Shown: positions 41,904 to 49,534 of the stretch, one piece after another
How the letters are laid out: the number at the start of each line of letters is the position of its first letter
Position numbering within the stretch: the first letter of the stretch is position 1
DNA from: Phaeobacter sp. 22II1-1F12B
GTDB lineage: Bacteria; Pseudomonadota; Alphaproteobacteria; Rhodobacterales; Rhodobacteraceae
Direction: 5' to 3'
Length of the DNA: 64,000 bases
NCBI RefSeq assembly: GCF_002210165.1
Contig: NZ_AQQP01000009.1
Span: forward strand, 186,001 to 250,000
Position numbers and translations under genes: made by a program
Notes under the pieces: model-generated
Told to the model about the DNA's origin: nothing
The model's database searches: none
Seen by the model: only the letters and a program-made list of their open reading frames with translations

Positions 41904-42955
41904 CGCTTTTAACGCTGACGCAGATTACCCGCGATTTTCACCTGCGGGGCGGGTTGTTTGGCGGACGCCGGGTGTTGCGAGCGCTTGACGGGATCGACCT
42001 TGAAATCGCGCGCGGCGAGACGCTATCGCTGGTCGGGGAATCCGGCTGCGGCAAGTCCACACTGGGCCGGATCGTGGCTGGGCTGCAAAGCCCGAGTTCG
42101 GGCGAGATCCTGATCAACGGCAAGCCGGCGCTGAGGGGCAAGGCCCGGGCGCGCCAGATCCAGATCGTGTTCCAGGACCCGTTCGGGTCGCTGAACCCGA
42201 AGATGTCGGTGGGCGCGCTGATCGCGGAACCGGCGACGCTTCATGGGCTGGTGAGCCGTCGCGATGCGCCGCAACGGGTGCAGGAGTTGATGCGGCTGGT
42301 GGGGTTGCGCGGCGCACTCGCGGAGCGGTTTCCCCATGAGCTATCCGGTGGGCAGCGGCAGCGGGTCGCGCTGGCGCGGGCGCTGGCGACGGAACCGGAA
42401 CTGATCGTCTGTGACGAGGCGGTTTCGGCGCTTGATGTCTCGGTTCAGGCGCAGATTGCCAACCTGCTGCAGGATATCCAGAAAAAGACCGGCATCAGCC
42501 TGTTGTTCATCTCGCACGGGCTGTCGCTGGTGCGCCATATCTCGCACCGTGTGGCCGTCATGTATCTGGGGCGGATCGTGGAACAGGGCGAGGCGGAGCA
42601 GGTCTTTGCCAATCCGCTGCATCCCTATACCCGCGCGCTGATCTCGGCCACGCCGGAACCCCTGCCCGGCACCGGCGGCAACCGGCTTGAGCTTGAGGGC
42701 GAAATCCCAAGCCCGCTTGCCCTGCCCTCGGGCTGCACGTTCCGAAGCCGTTGCCCCCATGCGACCGAGCGTTGCGCCGCTGCGCAGCCCCCGCTTGAGA
42801 CGACCGGCCATGCCGCCGCCTGCTGGCATGTCGACAGCCTGCCCGAATACGCGCCACGCCAGACCACGCCGCCGGAACGCATGCGGGCCGCGCTCGATCT
42901 TTACCGTTCGGCGGCTGCGCGCCGCACGCCCCCCCTTGAGGAGACCATCAATTGA
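41900..42955 (+). CDS. Peptide-type ABC transporter ATPase (DppF-like)
   Basis: Second ATPase, 351 residues: Walker A GESGCGKST (46-54), signature LSGGQ (148-152), and Walker B LIVCDEA (168-174) with DEA in place of the usual DEP. A C-terminal cysteine cluster (CTFRSRCPHATERC near 270-285) is again present. The stop TGA overlaps a TTG start of the deacylase gene (TTGA). Confidence 0.93.
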   Translation: MTLLTLTQITRDFHLRGGLFGGRRVLRALDGIDLEIARGETLSLVGESGCGKSTLGRIVAGLQSPSSGEILINGKPALRGKARARQIQIVFQDPFGSLNPKMSVGALIAEPATLHGLVSRRDAPQRVQELMRLVGLRGALAERFPHELSGGQRQRVALARALATEPELIVCDEAVSALDVSVQAQIANLLQDIQKKTGISLLFISHGLSLVRHISHRVAVMYLGRIVEQGEAEQVFANPLHPYTRALISATPEPLPGTGGNRLELEGEIPSPLALPSGCTFRSRCPHATERCAAAQPPLETTGHAAACWHVDSLPEYAPRQTTPPERMRAALDLYRSAAARRTPPLEETIN

Positions 42956-43944
42956 CCAACCCGATCTGGGCAACCGTAGATTTCGAGGCAGAAGGATATC
43001 AGACCGGTGATCTCTGCCTGCCGCATTCGGTCCATCGTTCGGCTTATGGCGTTCTGACCATTCCCGTCGCGGTCATGTCAAACGGTCCGGGACCGACGGT
43101 TCTGCTGACGGGCGGCACCCATGGTGATGAATACGAGGGTCCGGTTGCGATCCGGCGTCTGCTGAGTTCGCTGTCGCCCGAGCAGATCAAGGGCCGGATC
43201 ATCGCCATTCCGATGCTGAACGCGCCCGCCTTTCGCGCGGGTCTGCGGACTTCGCCCGAGGATGGCGGCAATCTCAACCGGTCCTACCCCGGCGATCCGG
43301 CGGGCGGGCCGACCGCGATCATCGCGCATTATGTCTCGAGTGTGCTGCTTCCGTTGGCCGATTATTACCACGACACCCATGCGGGCGGTTCATCGCTGCA
43401 ATACCTGCCGTTCGTTTCCACCCGGCGCAGCGGTATCCGCGAGCTGGACGACACCGCGCTTGGTGCGGCGCGGGCCTTTGGGGCGGAACGGATCGTGATC
43501 TGGGATTATTCGCCCGACCCGAGACTGTCCACGTCGGAGGCCAACCGGCAGAAGGTCGTGTCGCTTGGCGGTGAGTTCGGCGGCGGCGGGTCCGTGTCGC
43601 GCAAGGGCGTGCATCTTGTCGAGCGCGGGTTGCGGCGGCTGCTGGCCCATTGGGGCGTGATCGAGGAACCGGTGCCCGACCTGCCCGCAGCGGTCGAATA
43701 CCGCATCGCTGGGCGCGATTATTATGTCTACGCGACCCGCGCTGGCGTCTTTGAGCCTGCGGTGGACCTTGGCGACAAAATCGATGGTGGCGCGCTATGC
43801 GGAACGGTCTGGAGCACCGACGATTTGGCCGACGCGCCGCAGGAACAACGTTTTCACCGCGAGGGCACCGTGTTTTGCCTGCGCCATCCCGGGCTGGTAC
43901 AACCCGGGGACTGCCTTGCCCACCTAGCGACCGAGGTTGCCTGA
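42952..43944 (+). CDS. AstE/AspA-family zinc deacylase (succinylglutamate desuccinylase/aspartoacylase type)
   Basis: A 330-residue zinc hydrolase of the M14-related aspartoacylase family; members remove acyl groups from amino acids. Zinc ligands and substrate motifs are readable: GGTHGDEYEG with His57 and Glu60, GGNLNRSYPG with NLNR at 107-110, and YHDTHAGG with His143. It starts at TTG 42952, overlapping the DppF-like stop, and its own stop is TGATG-coupled to the peptidase gene. It could also be a DoeB-like N-acetyl-diaminobutyrate deacetylase, but no ectoine genes are near. It likely deacylates the imported compound. Confidence 0.85.
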   Translation: MTNPIWATVDFEAEGYQTGDLCLPHSVHRSAYGVLTIPVAVMSNGPGPTVLLTGGTHGDEYEGPVAIRRLLSSLSPEQIKGRIIAIPMLNAPAFRAGLRTSPEDGGNLNRSYPGDPAGGPTAIIAHYVSSVLLPLADYYHDTHAGGSSLQYLPFVSTRRSGIRELDDTALGAARAFGAERIVIWDYSPDPRLSTSEANRQKVVSLGGEFGGGGSVSRKGVHLVERGLRRLLAHWGVIEEPVPDLPAAVEYRIAGRDYYVYATRAGVFEPAVDLGDKIDGGALCGTVWSTDDLADAPQEQRFHREGTVFCLRHPGLVQPGDCLAHLATEVA

Positions 43945-44927
43945 TGCCGGAAGATTTCCCCCGCTCCGCTTTTGAAATCTCCCCCGAAGCTTTGCCTGCC
44001 GGGGCATTCCCTGCCCCGCGACCGGATGCGGCGCATATCTTTGCCGTGGGGATCGGTGATCCCGCCAGCCCGCGCGGTTACGCGGTCATGCGGCAGCGGC
44101 GCACCGCCGCGATGGTGATGATCATCGGCTGGGAATGCGACCCGGCGGATACAGAGGAACTTGAACAGGCCGTTGAATCGCTGGCTAAGAATCGAGGTGC
44201 CGTCCTGATCCGTGCGACACCGGAGTTGACCGGCGCGATCGAGGCGCTGGCGTTAACGGACACAGGGCGCGGCTATGCGCAGCGCTGGCTTGGGGCTGCC
44301 ATTGAGAGCGCGCATGACACGGGCCGGTTCACCCAGACGACAGGGTTCACCTGCGGCCCCGTCTCGCTTGCGATGGCGATGACACCCGATGTGAACCGCA
44401 GCCTTGAAGTAGAGATCTGGCGCGAGGCGACGACCATGATCGGTCTCACCGGACCGGGCGGCTGCGATCCTTACGGGCTGGCCCTTGCCGCCGCGCGCCG
44501 TGGGTTCGATGTTGCGCTCTGGTTCGATGCGAGCGAGGCGGTGTTGCTGGACCGGGCCAACACGGATGAGAAAAAGGAGCTGATGCGCTTTGTCCAGGCT
44601 GAGTTCCGAGAAAAAGCGCAGGAGACCCTGCTGGTTCTGGACACGGCGATGACGGAGCAAACGCTGAGCGAAGTGGTGGGCAAAGGGGCGCAGGTACTTT
44701 TACTGATCGATCAATGCCATACCCATGATCACCACGCGCCGCACTGGATCCTCGTCCATGCAGAGCAGGATGGCATTTTTCTGGTCAACGATCCCTGGGC
44801 CGAGCCGGACGATGGCGAAACGGTTGCCGATGTGGACGCGATCCCCATTGCGCGGGGAACGCTCATGCAGATGGCGGCCTATGGCGACCCGGCCTATCAC
44901 GCGGCAATCGTTCTGGAAAAACACTAG
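43944..44927 (+). CDS. C39-like cysteine peptidase family protein (DUF3335 type)
   Basis: A 327-residue cytoplasmic protein; the C-terminal two-thirds matches peptidase C39-like (papain-fold) proteins. The likely catalytic Cys137 is in TTGFTCGPVSLAMAM, His267 in HAPHWILVH, and Asp283 in VNDPWAE. An N-terminal domain of about 120 residues of unknown role precedes it; there is no signal peptide and no ATP-binding cassette, unlike bacteriocin C39 exporters. I start it at ATG 43944, which shares a base with the deacylase stop. As the last gene of the importer operon it probably cleaves the imported peptide or amide. Confidence 0.78.
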   Translation: MPEDFPRSAFEISPEALPAGAFPAPRPDAAHIFAVGIGDPASPRGYAVMRQRRTAAMVMIIGWECDPADTEELEQAVESLAKNRGAVLIRATPELTGAIEALALTDTGRGYAQRWLGAAIESAHDTGRFTQTTGFTCGPVSLAMAMTPDVNRSLEVEIWREATTMIGLTGPGGCDPYGLALAAARRGFDVALWFDASEAVLLDRANTDEKKELMRFVQAEFREKAQETLLVLDTAMTEQTLSEVVGKGAQVLLLIDQCHTHDHHAPHWILVHAEQDGIFLVNDPWAEPDDGETVADVDAIPIARGTLMQMAAYGDPAYHAAIVLEKH

Positions 44928-44972
44928 CGACGGGGCGACCTCGGAACGACTGCCGGGGGTAAGCCCGGGTTT

Positions 44973-45932
44973 CTAGAGCTGATCCGGCGGAGTGTCGCCC
45001 CGGAAGAACGCATCGAGATTGTCCAGCGCCTTGAACCCCATTGCATCGCGCGTGCTGACCGTCGCGCTGCCGACATGGGGCATCATCACGATATTGTCCC
45101 GTGACGAGAAATCGGGGTTCCCGCCGGGTTCGGTGACAAAGCAATCGAGACCGGCGGCGGCAAACTGGCCGCTGTCGATTGCGCCCAGCAATGCCGTCTC
45201 ATCGACGAGCGAGCCGCGCGCAGTGTTTACAAGGACGCTCCCCTTTGGCATCTGCGCCAGTGTGTCGGCTTTTATGATGCCTGTCGTCTGCGGCGTCGCC
45301 GGGCAATGCAGTGAGAGAAAATCGGACACCGAGAGCAAGTTTTCGAGATCTTCGTGATAGGTCGCGCCTGCCTCGTCCTCGGGCGATAACCGTGAGCGGT
45401 TGTGGTAGTGGATTTCCATGTCGAAACCACGGGCCTTGCGCGCAAAGGCGCGGCCTACCCCGCCCATACCGATGATGCCAAGCCGCGCACCGGTCACCTG
45501 CTTGCCGACCATGAAGGCGGGCGACCAGAAGTCCCAATTGCCGGAGCGCACGACCCTGTCTCCGGCCACCGCGTTGCGCGCTGCGGCCAGCATCAGCATC
45601 ATGGCAAGCTCGGCGGTGGCATCCGACAGAACGCCGGGCGTATTGGTGACCACGATGCCCTTGTCCCTGAGTGCCGGCAGGTCGCAATGATCCACGCCGA
45701 CCGAATGGTTGGCGACGATCTTAAGCCGAGGGTCCAGCTTGGCGACGACGTCCGCCGAGAAATGCTCGGAGTGACAGGGGATGATGCCGTCGACCTTGGC
45801 GCTCATCCGGATGATGACTTCTGCCGTTCCGGGACGGTCAGCTTCGTCCCAAATGACGTCATAATCACGCCGCGCCCGTTCAAGCGTTGCGTCGGACAGG
45901 GTTCTGGTAATCCAGATGACAGGTTTCGACAT
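44973..45932 (-). CDS. D-2-hydroxyacid dehydrogenase (GhrB/glyoxylate reductase-like)
   Basis: A 319-residue NAD(P)-dependent oxidoreductase that interconverts a 2-keto acid and a D-2-hydroxy acid. The nucleotide-binding motif GMGGVG is at 155-160. The catalytic trio is Arg239 in NTARGSLVD, Glu268 in VTEPGG and His286 in MMPHVGSA. The sequence is closest in style to glyoxylate/hydroxypyruvate reductases. It is last in a minus-strand cluster with a 53-residue membrane peptide, an amidase and a TRAP importer. Confidence 0.92.
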   Translation of the reverse strand: MSKPVIWITRTLSDATLERARRDYDVIWDEADRPGTAEVIIRMSAKVDGIIPCHSEHFSADVVAKLDPRLKIVANHSVGVDHCDLPALRDKGIVVTNTPGVLSDATAELAMMLMLAAARNAVAGDRVVRSGNWDFWSPAFMVGKQVTGARLGIIGMGGVGRAFARKARGFDMEIHYHNRSRLSPEDEAGATYHEDLENLLSVSDFLSLHCPATPQTTGIIKADTLAQMPKGSVLVNTARGSLVDETALLGAIDSGQFAAAGLDCFVTEPGGNPDFSSRDNIVMMPHVGSATVSTRDAMGFKALDNLDAFFRGDTPPDQL

Positions 45933-45934
45933 AT

Positions 45935-46096
45935 TCAGGACTTTTTGTTCTTGCTGGAGGTGACGAAGTCATAGGCCACGAAGGCCAGTGTCACGAGGAC
46001 CACGATGACGAGGTCCGGGCTTGGCACCTCGAAGGCGAGGATGGCCAGAAAGGCCGCGAGGGTCAGAAAGGCGATAAGCGCCAGCAGACGGTTCAT
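45935..46096 (-). CDS. Small two-helix membrane peptide, 53 residues
   Basis: A tiny ORF of 53 residues between the amidase and the dehydrogenase genes. It has two hydrophobic segments (about residues 4-22 and 29-43) around a short EVPSPD turn, and a lysine-rich tail (SSKNKKS), which suits a hairpin in the inner membrane. It begins 1 nt after the amidase stop and ends 2 nt before the dehydrogenase start, so it belongs to the operon. I recognise no family. Its placement suggests a helper for the TRAP importer or simply a conserved spacer gene. Confidence 0.65.
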   Translation of the reverse strand: MNRLLALIAFLTLAAFLAILAFEVPSPDLVIVVLVTLAFVAYDFVTSSKNKKS

Positions 46097-46097
46097 T

Positions 46098-47468
46098 TCA
46101 AGCTCCTTCCGGTGCGTCTTGGCCGCACCAATCGAATAGCCACTGTGCGTGGCGCATCAGGCGAGCATCGTCACCGCGCGCGCCGACAAGCTGCACGCCC
46201 ATGGGCAAGCCTTCTTGCGAGGTCAGCAGCGGCAGGTTGATGCAGGGCACGCCGCAAAGCGTCCAAAGCCCGTTGAAGATGGGATCACCCGTTGTGTTCA
46301 GCCCTTTGGGCGCGGGCCCGGGTGCAGACGGACAGAGGATCGCGTCGCAACGCGAGAAAATCTCATCCAGAGCGGCATTGAGGACTTTTGGGTAGTCTAG
46401 GGCCGAGAGGTAATCGCGGGCGAGGGTTGCGTTGCCCTGCTCTATCGCCTCTCGTGTCACGTCCGCAATCTGTTCTTCGCCGTCGCGCCCGTACCGGTAA
46501 TAGTGATAGGACATCTCGGCCATGTTGATGACGGACCGCTTTTCACCGGCCGTGTCGAAGACACCCGGCAATGGCAATTCGAAAACCTGATCGCCCAGTG
46601 CCTCGACCAGCTCGCCAAAGGCTTTCTTTAGCTGATCGTCGGCGTTTTCCCAGCCCGGCGGGCGTACGAAGCCGAATACAGGTTTCAGCCTTGGCTTGGT
46701 CGCGGCGGCGGTGGCGAGCGCCGGGGCCGGTTCTAAATGGGTTGCGGGGTCTTCCGGGTCGTGACCGAAGAGAACTTCGGCCAGCAGGGCCACTCCTGCG
46801 GGATCGCTGGCGAAAACGCCCACCGTATCAAGTGACGGGGACTGGGTCAGGATACCGCGACGCGGAATGGCGCCGAAGCTGGGTTTGTAGCCGGTGACGC
46901 CACAGAAGGACGCCGGTCTGATGACGGAACCGCCGGTCTGCGTGCCGACGGCCAGCGGCACCATGCCATCCGCGACGGCCGCCGCCGATCCCTGCGAGGA
47001 ACCGCCGGGCGTGTGGCCCGTGTCGTGCGGGTTGGCGGTCTTTCCGGGATGCATGAAGGCAAGCTCGGTGGTTACCGTCTTGCCCATGATGATCGCGCCC
47101 TCTTTCTTGAGCCGTTCGACAACATAGGAGTCCTTGAGCGGCACCCGGCCCGCGTCCATCGAACAGCCGTTCTCCGTGGGGATGCGGGCCGTGTCGATGA
47201 TGTCCTTAAGCGCCACGGGCAATCCGTGGAGACGACCAAGCGGACGCCCTGCCCTTCGGTGTGCGTCGAGCGCGCGGGCTTGGCTCCGCGCGAAGTCGGG
47301 ATCGAACCATGCCCATGCGCCGACCTCGGGCTCGCGTGCCTCAATCCTTGCGATATAGGACTCGACGAGGGCGAGCGCGTCGAGCGCGCCCGTGGCGAGA
47401 CGTTCGCGTAGGAGCGTCACGCCATGGGCCTCGATCCGTGTTTCCTTTTGTCTTGCTTCAGCGCCCAT
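46098..47468 (-). CDS. Amidase (amidase-signature family)
   Basis: A 456-residue hydrolase of the amidase-signature family, which cleaves carboxamides. The Ser-Ser-Lys triad can be placed at Lys88 (VALKDIIDTA), cis-Ser157 (PGGSSQGSAAAV) and the nucleophile Ser181 (GTQTGGSVIRPASF). I start it at ATG 47468, 8 bases inside the end of the TRAP gene with an 11-nt overlap; the longer frame only copies that gene. It is probably not GatA, since no gatB or gatC is present. It likely acts on an amide brought in by the TRAP importer. Confidence 0.88.
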   Translation of the reverse strand: MGAEARQKETRIEAHGVTLLRERLATGALDALALVESYIARIEAREPEVGAWAWFDPDFARSQARALDAHRRAGRPLGRLHGLPVALKDIIDTARIPTENGCSMDAGRVPLKDSYVVERLKKEGAIIMGKTVTTELAFMHPGKTANPHDTGHTPGGSSQGSAAAVADGMVPLAVGTQTGGSVIRPASFCGVTGYKPSFGAIPRRGILTQSPSLDTVGVFASDPAGVALLAEVLFGHDPEDPATHLEPAPALATAAATKPRLKPVFGFVRPPGWENADDQLKKAFGELVEALGDQVFELPLPGVFDTAGEKRSVINMAEMSYHYYRYGRDGEEQIADVTREAIEQGNATLARDYLSALDYPKVLNAALDEIFSRCDAILCPSAPGPAPKGLNTTGDPIFNGLWTLCGVPCINLPLLTSQEGLPMGVQLVGARGDDARLMRHAQWLFDWCGQDAPEGA

Positions 47469-48876
47469 AGAACAGATCCGGCAGGTAGAAGACGATCGAC
47501 GGGAAGACATACATCAGCACCATCGACAGGATAACGCAGAAGAGGAACGGCATGACACCGGCAAAGATCTGGGTCAGGCGCACCTCGGGCGGTGCGATGC
47601 CCTTGAGGTAATAGGCCGACATGGCCATGGGTGGTGTCAGGAAACTGGTCTGAAGGTTCAGCGCCACGAGAATGCCGAAGAACAGCGGATCAATTTCGAA
47701 TACCGCAAGCAAGGGCAAGAAGATCGGCACGAAGATGATGATGATCTCGGACCATTCCAGCGGCCAGCCGAGCAGGAAGATGATCAGCTGCGCAAGGATC
47801 AGGAACATGATCGGGGAAAGGTTCATCGACTGAACGAATTCCGAGATGACATGTTCGCCTCCGAGGTAGGAGAACACCGCCGAGAAGGTGTAGGAGCCGA
47901 CGAAGAGCCAGCACACCATCGCGGTCGTGCGCACCGTCAGGTAGACGCTTTCGCGCATTCGCTGCCATGTCATCGCCCGGTAGATGAAGGCGAGGAAGAT
48001 GCCGCCGAGTGCCCCGATGGAGGCGGCCTCGGTCGGGGTGGCCAGACCGAAGAGGATCGAACCGAGCACCGCGAAGATGAGGAAGGCGAGCGGCACGAAG
48101 GACGTCACGATCATCAAGAGCAGCTTGCCCATCGGCATGTCCGGCACTTCTTCATCCGTCGGGCGTGGCGCGGAGGACGGCTGCAGGATAGACCGGCCGG
48201 TGATATAGATCAGGTAGAGGCCGACAAGCGTGAGACCGGGCAAGAGCGCCGCTGCGTAGAGGCGGACGATGGAGACGTTCGTTGCCGCCGCGTAGACGAT
48301 CAGCATGATCGACGGCGGGATGAGGATGCCGAGCGTACCGCCCGCACAGATGATCCCCGCCGCGAAGGACGGGTTGTAACGCGCCTTGAGCATTGCGGGC
48401 AGCGCCAGAAGACCCATCAGCGTGACCACGGCACCGACGATACCCGTGGCTGTCGCAAAGAGCGCGCAGGTGATGAGCGCAGCAACACCCATCGAGCCCG
48501 GGATATTCTTGGAGGCAATATTCAGCGTGGTGAACAGCCTGTCGACGATATTCGACCGTTCGACGATATAGCCCATGAAGAGGAACAGCGGCACGGCCGT
48601 CAGCACTTCGTTCGACATCACCGTAAACGTCTGGTTCACGAAGAGGTCGAATATTCGGTTATTGAAGAATCCTTCGACCCATGTCGACCATTGCTCCCAC
48701 TGGCCGGCGGTTTCGTCCAGCCGGTCAAAGCTGCGCCACATGCGGCGCGCGTCGAAATAGGCGTAGTAACCAAAGCCGATCCCCATGGCCATCAGGGTGA
48801 AAGCGATGGGAAAGCCAAGAAAAACGAAAATGATAAAAAGCCCAAGCATCATCAGGGCGATTTGAGGGTCGGTCAT
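47458..48876 (-). CDS. TRAP transporter large membrane subunit (DctM-like, second system)
   Basis: Large TRAP permease, 472 residues, longer than the 439 of MatM, with about twelve membrane segments. I start it at ATG 48876, overlapping the small-subunit stop by 4 nt. DctM landmarks: TAVPLFLFMGYIVERS near residue 100, TGIVGAVVTLMGLLALP near 145, and GGTLGILIPPSIMLIVYA near 190. The size and pattern recall the mannitol/chloroaromatic-type TRAP subgroup, so the cargo need not be a C4-dicarboxylate. Confidence 0.9.
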   Translation of the reverse strand: MTDPQIALMMLGLFIIFVFLGFPIAFTLMAMGIGFGYYAYFDARRMWRSFDRLDETAGQWEQWSTWVEGFFNNRIFDLFVNQTFTVMSNEVLTAVPLFLFMGYIVERSNIVDRLFTTLNIASKNIPGSMGVAALITCALFATATGIVGAVVTLMGLLALPAMLKARYNPSFAAGIICAGGTLGILIPPSIMLIVYAAATNVSIVRLYAAALLPGLTLVGLYLIYITGRSILQPSSAPRPTDEEVPDMPMGKLLLMIVTSFVPLAFLIFAVLGSILFGLATPTEAASIGALGGIFLAFIYRAMTWQRMRESVYLTVRTTAMVCWLFVGSYTFSAVFSYLGGEHVISEFVQSMNLSPIMFLILAQLIIFLLGWPLEWSEIIIIFVPIFLPLLAVFEIDPLFFGILVALNLQTSFLTPPMAMSAYYLKGIAPPEVRLTQIFAGVMPFLFCVILSMVLMYVFPSIVFYLPDLFYGR

Positions 48877-49457
48877 GTTAGATGGCCCTTCTCGGCCTTG
48901 TTGGCTTCGCGCATCATGAGGTCTTCGGTTTCGAACACATCCTCTTCCGCTTCGAGCCAGTAGTTTTCGCGCATGGCGAGTATGCATCGGCAGACCTGCG
49001 CGATGCCTTGAATGAACAGCAGGATTCCCGCAGCGACGATCACCGTCTTGAACTGGTAGATCGGCACTCCCGCAGGGCTGTTGACCGAGACTTCACCGTA
49101 TTGCCAGGATCGTGCCGCGTATTTCCATCCGGCGAGGATCAGGGCCGTGACGCCCGGAAAGAAGAACAGCAGATAAAGGACGATATCGATTTTGGCCTGT
49201 GTCCGGGGTTGCAGCAGGCGATAGAGGAAGTCCCCCCTCACATGACCGCCCCGGGACAGGGTATAGGCACCGCCCATCATGAACAGCGTTCCGTACATGA
49301 TAAAGGACACGTCGAGCGCCCAGGCTGTAGGGCTGTTGAGAACGTAGCGCACGAAAACCTCGTAGCCCGTCCCCAGCGACATGAGCAGGATCAGCCAGGC
49401 AAATGCCTTGCCGAACCATGCGGAAAGATTGTCGGCGAACCGAATGAAAGAAACCAT
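48873..49457 (-). CDS. TRAP transporter small membrane subunit (DctQ-like, second system)
   Basis: Small TRAP membrane subunit, 194 residues with four membrane segments (about 13-35, 50-68, 88-108 and 130-152). The conserved DctQ middle, GGHVRGDFLYRLLQPRTQAKIDIV, lies near residues 65-90. The acidic C-terminal tail (LEAEEDVFETEDLM) is not usual. It follows the binding-protein gene by 77 nt that include a hairpin and overlaps the large subunit by 4 nt. Confidence 0.88.
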   Translation of the reverse strand: MVSFIRFADNLSAWFGKAFAWLILLMSLGTGYEVFVRYVLNSPTAWALDVSFIMYGTLFMMGGAYTLSRGGHVRGDFLYRLLQPRTQAKIDIVLYLLFFFPGVTALILAGWKYAARSWQYGEVSVNSPAGVPIYQFKTVIVAAGILLFIQGIAQVCRCILAMRENYWLEAEEDVFETEDLMMREANKAEKGHLT

Positions 49458-49482
49458 GATGACCCTTTGCCTCGCGCAGAGA

Positions 49483-49505
49483 CCCCGGCACGCGAGGTGC
49501 CGAGG
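49483..49505 (-). other. Intercistronic hairpin after the second TRAP binding protein
   Basis: In the minus-strand transcript a 9-bp stem (49483-49491 with 49497-49505) with one G-U pair closes a 5-nt loop, between the TRAP receptor stop and the small-subunit start. There is no U-run. It is the fourth such hairpin after a binding-protein gene in this window. Confidence 0.55.
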
Positions 49506-49534
49506 CCGTGTGTTTCACCAATCAACAGGCCGTG

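Noticed and set aside
42952-43944. Ectoine-degradation DoeB
   Set aside because: The family fits, but none of the ectoine uptake or degradation genes (such as a DoeA-like hydrolase) are present.
46098-47468. Amidase as GatA of the Glu-tRNA amidotransferase
   Set aside because: No gatB or gatC neighbours, and the gene is coupled to a TRAP importer.
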